Assembly: GCA_928721915.1 (NCBI GenBank)
Contig: CAKMVZ010000003.1
Span: 124,001 to 188,000 of the forward strand
Origin: an uncultured Clostridia bacterium
GTDB lineage: Bacteria; Bacillota; Clostridia; TANB77; CAG-508
Length of the DNA: 64,000 nucleotides
Reading direction: 5' to 3'
In this document: piece by piece, positions 46,639-56,321 of the stretch
Layout of the letters: each line of letters opens with the position of its first letter
How positions within the stretch are numbered: position 1 is the stretch's first letter
Position numbers and translations under genes: made by a program
Notes under the pieces: model-generated
What the model saw: the letters and a program-made list of their open reading frames with translations, nothing else
Told to the model about the DNA's origin: nothing
Database searches by the model: none

Positions 46639-47004
46639 TTATTGTTTTATAATTTCTGACCCAAATGGCATTAAAGCTAATTTTGCAATTTTAAAAAATT
46701 GTAATCCAAATGGAATACCAATTATTGTTATACACCATATACATCCAATTAGAAGATTCCCTAGTGCCATTGGAATTCCAAAAAATATTAACCATATTAT
46801 ATTTACAAATAATGAAATTATGCCTCCACCATATTGAATCTCTTTTCCAAACGGAGCGAACGACATTGAAGCAAATTTAAAACATTGCAAACCATATGGG
46901 ATTCCAATAATTGTAATGCACCAAATAATTCCAGATAATATCCAGCCAAGGCCACTAAAAAATCCTCCAAAAATAAACCATATAATATTTCCTAATAAGC
47001 TCAT
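46639..47004 (-). CDS. YccF-domain inner membrane protein
   Basis: 121 aa made of two copies of the YccF motif: NIIWFIFGGFFSGLGW...CITIIGIPYGLQCFKFA and NIIWLIFFGIPMALGNLLIG...CITIIGIPFGLQFFKIA, each followed by PFG. Four membrane helices. The function is unknown and it stands as a single gene. Confidence 0.92.
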   Translation of the reverse strand: MSLLGNIIWFIFGGFFSGLGWILSGIIWCITIIGIPYGLQCFKFASMSFAPFGKEIQYGGGIISLFVNIIWLIFFGIPMALGNLLIGCIWCITIIGIPFGLQFFKIAKLALMPFGSEIIKQ

Positions 47005-47051
47005 TTTTAAAAATCCCCTCTTCTTTTATTAATATTTAAATTTTATCATAT

Positions 47052-47094
47052 AAAAATAAAATATTCTATATTATTTACATAAATATAGAATATC
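47052..47094 (-). terminator. Terminator after the 387 aa gene
   Basis: GATATTCTATATT pairs with AATATAGAATATT and is followed by TTATTTTT on the minus strand. Confidence 0.7.
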
Positions 47095-47102
47095 TTAATA
47101 AA

Positions 47103-48266
47103 TTATTTATAAAATTTTAATATTTTTAATAACCGTTTTTCATTAATCGCATTTAATAAAGAGCCATTTATAAATTCAGCATTCATTCCTATAAATAAAT
47201 CCTTATTTCCATCTAAGGTATTATATTTTAAAATAGTATAATCTTTATATCTATATTCTATGCTGCCACCATCCATATAATAAGCTGTATCACATATTCC
47301 ATATTTTTCGTCTAATTTTGCTTGTGTCATAATATCTTCTACTTTTAAAATCTTATTTTTTAAAGCCTCTTCTAATGAATAAATCATATCATCTTCTACA
47401 GTAATTGTAACATCTCCACCAATTGTATAAAAACCATAATCTGTATTATCATATTGGTTTTTATATGCAATTTGTTCAATTCCTAAATCTCTTCTTTGGT
47501 TATATGTTAAATCTCCATAGATTTTTCTATATAATGAACTATCCAAATCATACTTACAAATTATTGGAATCTCAGTTAAATCCAATAATTCTGCATTAAA
47601 GTATACAGTTACTATATTTTCTGTTACCTGTCTTTTAATTTTAAAATGATAATCGTCATATTTTTCTTTGGCTCCATTTTTAGTTAATATATAATAACCA
47701 TAATACTTTTGATAGTCTTCAAAAGTCCAATTTTTATCTGGAGCAGTCATTATAATTTCTTCATTTTCATAAGAAGCCTTTAAATTAACATTTTCATAAT
47801 TTTTACCAGGAACATATTCAAGCCTAATAGAACTTAATTTTTCATCAGTAATAATATTTAATTCTAAAATCGCTGGTTGCTTATTATTAGCATTTTCAAT
47901 AAAATTATCCAATAATTCTTCATTTTTTATTTTATTATTTTCAATAATAATACTATCTTCTTTTATATTATCACTAATATCCTTTTCTTCAAAATCCGCA
48001 TAATCAATTATTGTACCTGCAATATGCCTTCCAAATAAAAACATATCAATAGTTTCTATTTTTTCTGTATCATTATAATATTTTACTTTTATATTATATC
48101 CAATACCATCAAAATTTTCCTTATCAATTTTTTTAGCAAAAAAAGGTACTTTACCATTTGATACATTATTATAATCAATAAAAACTATAATTCCATATGT
48201 TATTAAACATAAAATAATTATAACGCCTAAAATAATAAAAATTTTCTTTTTCATATTTTTTACCAT
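47103..48266 (-). CDS. Membrane-anchored extracytoplasmic protein, 387 aa, unknown
   Basis: One N-terminal helix (about residues 5-30, MKKKIFIILGVIIILCLITY) then a mixed alpha/beta extracytoplasmic domain with many Y, N and D residues. It belongs to no family I recognise. Near the end the zero frame contains CGG (47135-47133): read straight it ends KRLLKILKFYK; with a +1 shift it would end EKGY at a TAA (47128-47126). Which end is real is open. Confidence 0.65.
   Translation of the reverse strand: MVKNMKKKIFIILGVIIILCLITYGIIVFIDYNNVSNGKVPFFAKKIDKENFDGIGYNIKVKYYNDTEKIETIDMFLFGRHIAGTIIDYADFEEKDISDNIKEDSIIIENNKIKNEELLDNFIENANNKQPAILELNIITDEKLSSIRLEYVPGKNYENVNLKASYENEEIIMTAPDKNWTFEDYQKYYGYYILTKNGAKEKYDDYHFKIKRQVTENIVTVYFNAELLDLTEIPIICKYDLDSSLYRKIYGDLTYNQRRDLGIEQIAYKNQYDNTDYGFYTIGGDVTITVEDDMIYSLEEALKNKILKVEDIMTQAKLDEKYGICDTAYYMDGGSIEYRYKDYTILKYNTLDGNKDLFIGMNAEFINGSLLNAINEKRLLKILKFYK
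47133..47135 (-). other. Ambiguous CGG codon near a gene end
   Basis: Zero frame GAA AAA CGG TTA. A +1 shift gives GGT TAT TAA. Both readings leave a plausible protein, so this site is a test case rather than evidence. Confidence 0.35.
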
Positions 48267-48321
48267 TTACCTTTCTATTATTTTGACGTAAAAACTATAA
48301 GTAAAAGTTGAAATATTTAAA

Positions 48322-48978
48322 TTATTTTTGCAAAACATATACAAGCCATTTATTATTATCTTCTCCACCTTCTGTATGATAATCGTAAATTTTAAAATTA
48401 GTTTTTGAAATAATATTGTCTAACTCGTCTTTGTCAAAATATTTATAATATCTTTCTGCTCCCATATGATATTCATTAGAAAAATCAACCCATTCACTAT
48501 CAACACTTTTCGTTTTACGATTTATAACATTAAACATAAATATTCCATTATCCTCAAGAGCATCATATACTTTTCTCATAGTTTCTAAAACATCTTCCCC
48601 TGTAAAATGAACGAATACTCTCCAGCAAAAAAATGCAGAATATTTTTCATTAAATTTATCTTTTAAAATATTAAATTTAATCGTATTTATACCTTTTGAT
48701 TTTGTTTCTGAAATAAAATCTGGAGCTACATCACTTGCAGTTATATCATATCCTAAATCTTTAATGAATTTTGCATTTGCACCATCTGCACAACCAAATT
48801 CAAATACTTTAGAATTTTTTGGAAATTTTTCTAAGTTTGTTTTAATAAAATTTTCTAATCTTTCACGTTTATTTTTAGCTCTTTCAGGATCCAAATTATC
48901 ATGATTAATACTAGAATTTAAATAAATACTTGCATTTTCTTCATAAATTTTAACAGTTTTTTCATTTTCAATACTCAT
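48322..48978 (-). CDS. Class I SAM-dependent methyltransferase
   Basis: 218 aa with motif I VFEFGCADGANAKFI (about 62-76), motif II acidic end ITASDVAPDF, motif IV YSAFFCWRVFVHF and post-motif MFNVINRKT. Small-molecule methylation is expected. It is monocistronic, with GAGG before the ATG. Confidence 0.88.
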   Translation of the reverse strand: MSIENEKTVKIYEENASIYLNSSINHDNLDPERAKNKRERLENFIKTNLEKFPKNSKVFEFGCADGANAKFIKDLGYDITASDVAPDFISETKSKGINTIKFNILKDKFNEKYSAFFCWRVFVHFTGEDVLETMRKVYDALEDNGIFMFNVINRKTKSVDSEWVDFSNEYHMGAERYYKYFDKDELDNIISKTNFKIYDYHTEGGEDNNKWLVYVLQK

Positions 48979-49161
48979 TTTAATACCTCAATTTTCATCT
49001 TTCTAACAATCTAATAATCAATTTACATGTATTATATCAATTAAATTCATATATATCAATTAAAATATTATAAAGATAATTTAATATTTTCACTTTTGCA
49101 ATAGCTAGTTCTATTATTCTTTTCTATTTTCAACTGGAAAATATCTATATTTATTCTCTAC

Positions 49162-49884
49162 TTATTTTATATTAAAATCAATATTTGCAAGTCTTGCTTG
49201 TTTTAATTGATTTGCTCTATCTATTTTATATAATCTTCCATTTTTAACAAAATTAGCACCAGTTTGTTTAAAATAAAATGGTATATTATATTTTATTGCA
49301 TTTTCTCTTATTTTTAAAACCCAATCAAAATTACAAATTCTAGCGTTTGGTCCAGATTCTCCACCACATGTTATATATTCAATTTGACCACTTTTTAAAT
49401 AATTATCTATATCAATTTCTTCTAAAAGAGGTTCATGTATAATTTCTTTATGTTTAATTGGTAATTTTAAAAAAATAGGTAGTCTTTCATCTGCTACTTT
49501 TTGATTTTCAATCGTAGTACAAATTGTAACATTTTTATATCCGTCTTTCCAGTCATCTGGAATTGAAACATTAAATCTTTCAATTCTTTTTGTTATAATA
49601 CAAAAATTTAAATCTTCTCTTATTTTAATCATTTTCCAAATTTCTTTTCTCCACTCATCAGCTTCTTCTATAAAAAAATCTGATGTCATGCATAAATAAA
49701 CTTTTTCATCAGAATTTAATTTATAGCTTCCATCTCTTTTTCTTTTTATACCTAAATCATAATCTTTGGTTTTAGTTACAATATTACTATCTTTTCCAAA
49801 CTCAGCATCTCTTCTGTACATATAGCAATTAAGGCAACCTGCACTTTTTTTATGGCAACCATGCCAAGGGTTCCAAATACTCAT
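49162..49884 (-). CDS. DUF5131 (phage Gp37/Gp68-like) protein
   Basis: 240 aa beginning SIWNPWHGCHKKSAGCLNCY, the family's three-cysteine signature that recalls a radical-SAM cluster, with later blocks VYLCMTSDFFIEEADEW, ITKRIERF and YITCGGESGPNARICNFDW. The role is unknown; phages and bacteria both carry it. It is a single gene. Confidence 0.9.
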   Translation of the reverse strand: MSIWNPWHGCHKKSAGCLNCYMYRRDAEFGKDSNIVTKTKDYDLGIKRKRDGSYKLNSDEKVYLCMTSDFFIEEADEWRKEIWKMIKIREDLNFCIITKRIERFNVSIPDDWKDGYKNVTICTTIENQKVADERLPIFLKLPIKHKEIIHEPLLEEIDIDNYLKSGQIEYITCGGESGPNARICNFDWVLKIRENAIKYNIPFYFKQTGANFVKNGRLYKIDRANQLKQARLANIDFNIK

Positions 49885-49973
49885 ATAAATTCATCTTTTC
49901 TTTCAAATTCATTTTAAAACTATTGTTCGCATTATATAACACACTTTTTATTTTGTCAATTATTTTTTTGAAT

Positions 49974-50955
49974 TTAATACATATATAATAAATACCCAAA
50001 ATATAAAAAAATTAACAAAATTCCTTTATTAGCGGTTATCTCATCTTTTTTATTTAAATTTAAAATAATTTCAAAAATAAATAAAGCAGCAATTAAAATA
50101 AAAATTAAATTATTAAAATTTGTTTTAAATTTAAGTGGAGTAAAGCATGCCCCTATTCCTATTAATAATGATAAATTAAAAATATTTGAACCTGTAATAT
50201 TTCCAATAATCAAATCTGCTCCGGTTTTTTCTTACAGAAATAATACTTGTAATTATCTCAGGAAGAGCTGTACCTATTGCAACGATAGTTAAACCAATAA
50301 ATTCTTCTGATACTTTAAAATAATTTGCAATTTTAATAGAATTATTAACAACAAAATCAGACCCATATTTTAACCCTAGAATTCCTAAAATCATATATAT
50401 AATAATTTTCTTAAAACTAATTATATTTTCTTTTGGTTTTTCTAAGTTTTTTTCTATTTTTTCAATTCGTAGTTTCTTTTCTTCATAAATTGAATATAAA
50501 ATATAAAGAATAGCAAAAAAAATTAAAATAAGTCCTTGCCCTCTTGAAATTATATAATACTCTTCATTTTTTTCAGAATTGAATAAAAATAATAAAAGAA
50601 AAGAAATTAATATTTCTATTACAAAATGTGTTTTTAAGACTTCTCTATTTATTTTTACAGAATTAAATAAACTTGCAATTCCTACAACTAATAATAAATT
50701 ACAAATAGAACTTCCTATTGCATTACTTATTATTAAATCAAAATGACCATTAATAGCTGATGAAATAGTAATAAAAATCTCAGGAAGTGATGTTCCAATT
50801 GCTAAAATAGTAAGACCAATTAAAACTTCTGATAAACCTAATTTCTTAGCAATACTCGTTGCGGCTTTTACAAGTAAATCCGCTCCCTTTATTAAAAAAA
50901 TAAAACCTAGTATTATAAAAATAATGTTTATTAACAAAATATTCCCTCTTCTCAT
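49974..50955 (-). CDS. Calcium/sodium antiporter (YrbG/CaxA type), split by a +1 CGG frameshift
   Basis: Two frames join into about 326 aa if one base is skipped at CGG 50223-50221. Both halves carry the inverted alpha-repeat of the CaCA family: GTSLPEIFITISSAINGHFD...NAIGSSICNLL in the first, and GTALPEIITSIISVRKN followed after the shift by GADLIIGNITGSNIFNLSLL in the second. Read straight, the protein stops at RSRFDYWKYYRFKYF within the second repeat. Nine to ten helices. The start is uncertain (ATG 50955 or a TTG shortly after). Confidence 0.88.
50221..50223 (-). other. Candidate +1 recoding site CGG in the antiporter gene
   Basis: Zero frame AAA AAC CGG AGC. Skipping C gives AAC GGA GCA GAT (N-G-A-D), the conserved opening of the second alpha-repeat helix. 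Confidence 0.6.
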
Positions 50956-51068
50956 TTTTCTATATTTTCTCCATATAAATTTATTAATATGCAAAAAATA
51001 ATTTTATAAAACCCTTTCTTTTTTAGTATTTAAATGATATTATTATAAAATGAAAGAAGGTAAAACAA

Positions 51069-52076
51069 ATGATTGATAGAAATGAAAACCCAATTTTTTT
51101 AAATGATTTTTTAGATTATTCTTTAACTATATTAAACAAATCTCCGAATTCAGTTAAAGAATATAATTATGATATATCATATTTTTTAAAATTTATTAAA
51201 TATAGATTTAGAATGGCAAAAATAGGTTCTGAAAAAGATATTAAAACTCAAATTAAAATTGATGATATGGATCTTAGTACTATAAGTAAAATTACAATTG
51301 AAGATATTCATGCATTTTTAGCATATCTTAAAAATAATTTTAATAGTAAACCTGCAACTCTTGCTAGAAAAGCTTCAACTATAAGAATTTTTTTCCATTA
51401 TTTATGTAATAAAACAAAAAAAATACCCACTAATCCTGCTCAAGATTTAGAAAACCCTAAAATGGAAAGAAGACTTCCAAAATATTTAAATTTAGAACAA
51501 AGTCAGGAATTATTAAGAGTTTCTTCTATGCCACTTCCAAATAGTAAGAAAAATCATGATTATTCTGTTCGTAATCATGCCATAATTACTTTATTTTTAA
51601 ATTGTGGTTTAAGACTTTCTGAACTTGTTGGAATTAATCTTAAAGATATTGATTTTAGTGAAAATAAATTAAATGTTATTGGCAAAGGAAACAAAGAACG
51701 TGCTATTTATTTAAATAAGGCATGCGTTGAAGCGCTAAAAAGTTACATAGAAGTACGCCCTCATGAAGGAATTCAATACGACTCAAAAGATGCTTTATTT
51801 ATAAGTGAAAAGAAAAAAAGAATCAGTAATAGAATGGTTCAAGATATTGTAAAGCAAGAAATGAAACTTGCAGGAATTGATTCTACAAAATATTCAACAC
51901 ACAAGTTAAGGCATACTGCTGCAACACTTATGTATAAATATGGAAAAGTTGATATAAGGGCACTTCAAGAGCTTTTAGGTCATGAAAGTATTTCAACTAC
52001 TGAAATTTATACTCATGTTGATAATGAACAAATTCGTAATGCAGTTGAAAATAATCCATTAGCTAATTTTAAATAA
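51069..52076 (+). CDS. XerC/XerD-type tyrosine recombinase
   Basis: 335 aa. The N-terminal SAM-like core-binding domain (about 8-130) is followed by a catalytic domain with R in NCGLRLSELVGI, K in VIGKGNKER, HKLRHTAATLMY (H-x-x-R), GHESISTTEIYTH and the Tyr in EIYTH. The layout and length fit chromosomal dimer-resolution recombinases of Bacillota rather than an element integrase. It is plus-strand, with AAGAAGG before the ATG and a shared terminator after it. Confidence 0.9.
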   Translation: MIDRNENPIFLNDFLDYSLTILNKSPNSVKEYNYDISYFLKFIKYRFRMAKIGSEKDIKTQIKIDDMDLSTISKITIEDIHAFLAYLKNNFNSKPATLARKASTIRIFFHYLCNKTKKIPTNPAQDLENPKMERRLPKYLNLEQSQELLRVSSMPLPNSKKNHDYSVRNHAIITLFLNCGLRLSELVGINLKDIDFSENKLNVIGKGNKERAIYLNKACVEALKSYIEVRPHEGIQYDSKDALFISEKKKRISNRMVQDIVKQEMKLAGIDSTKYSTHKLRHTAATLMYKYGKVDIRALQELLGHESISTTEIYTHVDNEQIRNAVENNPLANFK

Positions 52077-52077
52077 A

Positions 52078-52116
52078 AAAGTGCACTTTCTTAAAAAGTA
52101 TAAGAAAGTGCACTTT
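52078..52116. terminator. Bidirectional terminator between convergent genes
   Basis: AAAGTGCACTTTCTT and AAGAAAGTGCACTTT form a perfect 15 base pair stem with A/T tracts on both sides, between xer (plus) and the thioesterase (minus). Confidence 0.9.
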
Positions 52117-52121
52117 AAAAT

Positions 52122-52835
52122 TTATTTTAATCTTATAATTGCATGAAGTACCTTTTCATCTTCGCTTTTTATAACAGCATAATGATAATTTTCTTCTATT
52201 CCATACTTACATTTTATTTTATCATCTTCTTTTATTTCTCTTTTATACATAACATCAATATTAGTAGCTTTTTGCATTACATCATATGGTAAAATATGAG
52301 TTGCAAAATCTATGTAATTTATATTATGTACATGACGGTTTACATCAATCATATCTCTTGTAATTTGAAGTTTTGCTTCATCAATATATTTATCAGGTTC
52401 TTTTAATTTTTCAATTTTTTCTTTAAAAACCTTTTTATTCTCTATTGTATAGCTATCTCTCATCTCTTCATCAATCTTTATAATTGATTCTTTTTCAGTA
52501 TCAAAACAAACCCATTTTGAACTAGCAATTATAACTAATTCTCCTTTTTCGTTATATATTTCAAAATCACGTAATGCATATAGCTTTTCCATACCATATG
52601 CCCATGTCACAATTTTTAAATTTTCTGCATATTTTGGTCTTTTAAATATTCTTACTTTCCAATTAAGTAATATCCATGATCTATGTTTAATAGGAATATC
52701 TAATAGTCCATATCCTACTTTATTTGAATGTATTCCTCCTATATCTTCTAAAAACCCTAACAAAGATTTTATTTTTAAATTATTATTAAAATCAATATCT
52801 TCTAATCCTACAAAAAAAGTATGTTCAACAAACAT
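52122..52835 (-). CDS. Acyl-ACP thioesterase (FatA/FatB-like)
   Basis: 237 aa with two hot-dog domains. N-terminal blocks are LGFLEDIGGIHSNKVGYG, WILLNWKVRIFKRP and WVCFD. The second has DVNRHVHNINYIDFA with the family's D-x-N-x-H catalytic set. It releases fatty acids from acyl carrier protein. The zero-frame Arg codons here are AGA/CGT. Single gene. Confidence 0.9.
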   Translation of the reverse strand: MFVEHTFFVGLEDIDFNNNLKIKSLLGFLEDIGGIHSNKVGYGLLDIPIKHRSWILLNWKVRIFKRPKYAENLKIVTWAYGMEKLYALRDFEIYNEKGELVIIASSKWVCFDTEKESIIKIDEEMRDSYTIENKKVFKEKIEKLKEPDKYIDEAKLQITRDMIDVNRHVHNINYIDFATHILPYDVMQKATNIDVMYKREIKEDDKIKCKYGIEENYHYAVIKSEDEKVLHAIIRLK

Positions 52836-52914
52836 TTTATTTACTTCCTTTCATGCTACATTTTTTCACACAAAAAATATTATACCATAAATAATTTTTC
52901 TTGCAAGCTTTAAA

Positions 52915-52955
52915 ATTAAAAAGCGTATATTTACTTTTAGCCTAAATATACGCTT
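52915..52955 (-). terminator. Terminator of the deacetylase gene
   Basis: AAGCGTATATTTA pairs with TAAATATACGCTT (13 base pairs) followed by TTTTTAATTTT on the minus strand. Confidence 0.85.
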
Positions 52956-52961
52956 AAATTT

Positions 52962-54003
52962 TTAATTATTTGGATGGTGCTTAGCACTTTCTATTTTAGT
53001 ATCAGGTGTTAAAACTTGTATATCATAACCATTTTGATTACAATAATCAATAATTTTAGGAAGTGCATCAGCTGTTGCTTGTTTTTCTTTTCTATCATGC
53101 ATTAGAACTACATTTGTTCTTCCAGGCTTTAATTCTCTTATTACATTTCCATATATTGCTTCACTATTTTTAGCATCTCTTCCAGCATCATTACTATCTA
53201 TATTCCAATCAACATAAATATAGCCTTCACTTGTAACTCTATTAACAGCTTCTGACATAATACCGAATGCAATATTTTTTACTTATTGTATTTGAAGTTC
53301 CTCCTGGAAATCTAATAAATTTGCTTTCTTTTCCAGTTGTTTGTTTTACTTGGCTACCCAGTTTATAAAAATTATTCATAAGATTATCTATATTTGAATA
53401 AATTGTTTCATAATCATGACTATAACCATGAAGACCAATTACATTTCCTTCGTCTGCTTCTCTTTTTATTAAATCACTTTTATCGCTACTATATCCATTT
53501 ATAAAAAAAGTTGCATTAACATTTTTTTCTTTCAAAATATCTAAAATCTGAGGTGTAATTTCTCTTGAAGGTCCATCATCAAAAGTTAAACACACAATTC
53601 CAACTACAATTTTAATATTTCTAAATTTACTACTTTTATTTCCATTTGAATCTGTAACATTATATAAAACTTGGTAATTATAATCATTCTTTTTTATCAT
53701 TTCTGTTTGAACTTTAGAACTTATATCTCCATCAATATCATCAATTACTTTAACGCCAGGCTCTTTATAGTCATCAATACAACTTATTTTTACAGTTAAA
53801 TCACCAACTAATTCTATTTTTGGAGGATTATCCGTAATTTCTTCAATTTTTTGTGCCGATTGATTATCAGAAGAGGCAAAAATTTCTTCCCTAAAATAAC
53901 TATTTTCTGCAAGACGAAAAATTATAAATCCAAATAAAACTAATGCGATTGTACTTACAATTACTGTCAGGAAAAAACAGTGTCAACATGACGACCGTTT
54001 CAT
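52962..54003 (-). CDS. Polysaccharide deacetylase (CE4/NodB) with Ig-like domain, frameshifted
   Basis: The frames join into about 346 aa. An N-terminal anchor (FFLTVIVSTIALVLFGFIIF) leads to an Ig/DUF5011-like domain (IELVGDLTVKISCIDDYKEP ... DSNGNKS) and a NodB domain with TFDDGP, HGYSHDY (H-x3-H), RFPGG, VDWNIDSND and VLMHD. Skipping one base at CGG 53265-53263 turns YCIRYYVRSC-stop into YCIGIMSEAVNRVTSEGYIY. The first codons are also odd: ATG AAA CGG leads to TGA in the zero frame. A +1 shift there would need a further compensating base, for example a seventh T in the T6 run near 53980. Extracellular removal of N-acetyl groups from wall glycan is expected. Confidence 0.8.
53263..53265 (-). 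other. Candidate +1 recoding site CGG in the deacetylase gene
   Basis: Zero frame TGC ATT CGG TAT. Skipping C gives ATT GGT ATT ATG (I-G-I-M), which rejoins the NodB barrel. Confidence 0.6.
53995..53997 (-). other. CGG as third codon of the deacetylase gene
   Basis: ATG AAA CGG TCG TCA TGT TGA. The zero frame stops four codons later. The shifted frame gives GRHVDTVF but must return to the original frame before the anchor helix. It shows that the start of this gene is also disturbed at a CGG. Confidence 0.35.
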
Positions 54004-54189
54004 AATAATTACCTCCTTTAAATTTAAACTTTCCTATTTTATTTTAATCTATTTTTATACAAAAGTAAACAAGTTTCGACATTTTAAATAAAAAATTAAA
54101 AAGTAAACTTAAAAGCTTATATTACATAAAATAGAATAATGAAATTTATCTCTATTATTTATGTATATTCAAAACGGAGGTAACTTGTT

Positions 54190-54769
54190 ATGAATCTTGA
54201 AAATAAAAACATTGGATATTGTTTTACAGGCTCTTTTTGTACTTTTAGAAAAAGCATAAATGTACTTAAAAAAATTATAAAATTAAATGCAAATGTTTTT
54301 CCAATTATGTCTTTTAATAGTTATAACTTAGATACTAAATTTGGAAAAGCCAAAGATTTTATTAATGAAATTGAAGATTTAACTAATAAAAAAATAATTC
54401 ACACTATTCAAGATGCTGAACCAATAGGTCCTAAAAAAATGTTTGACATTTTAATTATAGCACCATGTTCTGGAAATACTATATCAAAACTTGCAAATGA
54501 TATTATAGATACACCAGCTACAATGGCAGTAAAATCTCATTTAAGAAATGAAAAACCTGTAGTTTTAGCAATATCAACTAACAACGCTCTTTCACGGTAA
54601 TGCAGAAAATATAGGAAAACTTTTAAACAGAAAACATTACTATTTTGTACCAATGAAACAAGATAATCCAATCACAAAACCACGTTCAGTAGTTTTTGAT
54701 GAAGATTATATCATAAAAACACTAGAATACGCTTTAGAAGAAGAACAAATAGAGCCAATTCTTTTATGA
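54190..54769 (+). CDS. dpaB: Dipicolinate synthase subunit B (SpoVFB), split by a +1 CGG frameshift
   Basis: A 192 aa flavoprotein-fold subunit. N-terminal NIGYCFTGSFCTFRKSINVL, middle IIAPCSGNTISKLANDIIDT and PATMAVKSHLRNEKPVVLAI are typical. Read straight, it stops at ALSR-TAA (54600). Skipping C at CGG 54595-54597 gives STNNALSGNAENIGKLLNRK and an ending that matches the family (YYFVPMKQDNPITKPRSVVF, then stop TGA 54767). The enzyme makes dipicolinic acid for spores in the mother cell. Subunit A is not adjacent. GGAGG precedes the ATG. Confidence 0.9.
54595..54597 (+). other. Candidate +1 recoding site CGG in dpaB
   Basis: Zero frame CTT TCA CGG TAA. Skipping C gives TCA GGT AAT GCA (S-G-N-A), the strictly expected flavoprotein loop. 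The zero frame meets a stop codon immediately after CGG. Confidence 0.65.
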
Positions 54770-54782
54770 ATATAAAAATTTT

Positions 54783-54824
54783 AAGCAGAGCCCAAAAAAG
54801 TTAAGTACTTTTTGGGTTCTGCTC
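54783..54824. terminator. Strong bidirectional terminator
   Basis: AGCAGAGCCCAAAAA pairs with TTTTTGGGTTCTGCT (one G-U) between convergent dpaB and the glycosyltransferase gene. Confidence 0.9.
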
Positions 54825-54840
54825 ATTTAAAATATCTTTC

Positions 54841-56298
54841 TTAATTACCCACATAATCAACTAAATATAAATTAAAAACATAATCTTTATATTTTGTTTC
54901 AAAAGTTTTGTTTGATATTAATTTATAATTTTCATTTTTAAAATATTTATCGTAAAATTTTGAATTTACATCTACTATAATCCATGTTCTAGTCTTACAC
55001 TCTTTTATAAAATCTGTATTGGTAACCGTTTCAAAATCTTTTCCAAAAGCTTTATAAGCCTCTTCTACTCCCCAATCTGATTTATTATAAAAATAATGTT
55101 TATAATCAAAGAAATTAACTGAAATTGCAGTTCCTGCTCCTAAGTCAGATATAATAAACTTATCTCCTTCTTTTATATTTTCTTTAATGTAATTTATTGC
55201 TTGACTATTTGATGAATCATAATTTTCTTTTATCATATATACCTGATTAAATATCCCAGTAATTAAAATTATAATACAAAAAGCACTTACTATTATAGGC
55301 TTTTCTTTTGAAAATAAATAACTTATTGCAAAAAATCCAAATCCTGTAACTACAAAAAGATATCTATAATATAAAATATGTGTACCTAAAACAACTGATA
55401 TTATTCCTGCAGCAATTATAACTAATATGTAAATTGATACAGCAAGTAGTGCTGGAATATTATTTTTGGGCTTTGTTTTTAAAACTATATAAATACAGTA
55501 CATTAAAAACAAAAGTTCAATAACTACGCCTAAGTTTAAATTTAAATTTCCAGAAAATTGATATCCTAATATCTCTAGTAATGTTTCTGGAAATTTAATG
55601 CTTATCCAAAACCCATTATTATGCATTGTTGAAAGCTGCGATGTAAAATAAATTAGCCATGGAAGAAATAAAATTGCCTGAATAATTCCTATTATAATTT
55701 GAGTAATATAAGCTTTTTTGTTTTTGCTTTTTATTAAATAAATTAATAAGATTAAATTTATTATTCCTGCTGCCATTAAAGAATAATAATGAGTATAAAT
55801 ACAAGCTAAACTTGAAATTCCAAATATTATCCAATAAGATAACTTTTGCTTTTTAGATAATCTATATGCATATATTCCAAGAACTGTAACAAAAAGCATA
55901 GCTAAGGCATACATTCTTATCTCATTAGCAAATAAAGCTGTTACTGGTGAAAAATAAATTAAAAATGAAAATATTAATCCAGTTTTTTCACCAAAATCTT
56001 TCCTAATATGAGTATAACCTAATATTCCAGTTACAGCTATAATCAAACCAGAAAATAATCTATAAATTAAAATAGAATAGTTTGTAAAAAAACCAATAAT
56101 ATGTAAAATCCAATAATAAAGAATTGGATGTACATCATGACCTCCTATATTCCAAATATCTGTAAAACTATGCTTTGAAATACCAACAGAATAACTCTCA
56201 TCAAACCATAAATTTGAATGAAAAATACTTAAATTAACAAATATTATTCCAATTATTATTACAAAAATATGAATTTTCTTATAATCTAATTTCTTCAT
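54841..56298 (-). CDS. GT39/ArnT-like membrane glycosyltransferase
   Basis: 485 aa with about 11-12 helices. The first loop holds LWFDESYSVGISKHSFTDIW with the D-E catalytic pair of GT-C enzymes, then HDVHPILYYWILHI. The C-terminal part is a soluble extracytoplasmic domain (about 365-480). It probably transfers sugar from a polyprenyl donor to wall glycan or lipid. No other glycan genes are adjacent. Confidence 0.85.
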   Translation of the reverse strand: MKKLDYKKIHIFVIIIGIIFVNLSIFHSNLWFDESYSVGISKHSFTDIWNIGGHDVHPILYYWILHIIGFFTNYSILIYRLFSGLIIAVTGILGYTHIRKDFGEKTGLIFSFLIYFSPVTALFANEIRMYALAMLFVTVLGIYAYRLSKKQKLSYWIIFGISSLACIYTHYYSLMAAGIINLILLIYLIKSKNKKAYITQIIIGIIQAILFLPWLIYFTSQLSTMHNNGFWISIKFPETLLEILGYQFSGNLNLNLGVVIELLFLMYCIYIVLKTKPKNNIPALLAVSIYILVIIAAGIISVVLGTHILYYRYLFVVTGFGFFAISYLFSKEKPIIVSAFCIIILITGIFNQVYMIKENYDSSNSQAINYIKENIKEGDKFIISDLGAGTAISVNFFDYKHYFYNKSDWGVEEAYKAFGKDFETVTNTDFIKECKTRTWIIVDVNSKFYDKYFKNENYKLISNKTFETKYKDYVFNLYLVDYVGN

Positions 56299-56321
56299 AA
56301 AAAATCCTTTCTTAAATATTA

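Noticed and set aside
51069..52076. Xer-type gene as the integrase of the mobile block at 6-24 kb
   Set aside because: It lies 27 kb away on the other strand among chromosomal genes, and its length and motifs fit XerC/XerD.
53979..54003. TGA read as tryptophan (Mycoplasma-type code), which would open the start of the deacetylase gene
   Set aside because: TGA serves as a normal stop elsewhere (for example the restored end of dpaB at 54767, the abiEi stop and the fragment at 59572), and tryptophans in conserved motifs use TGG.
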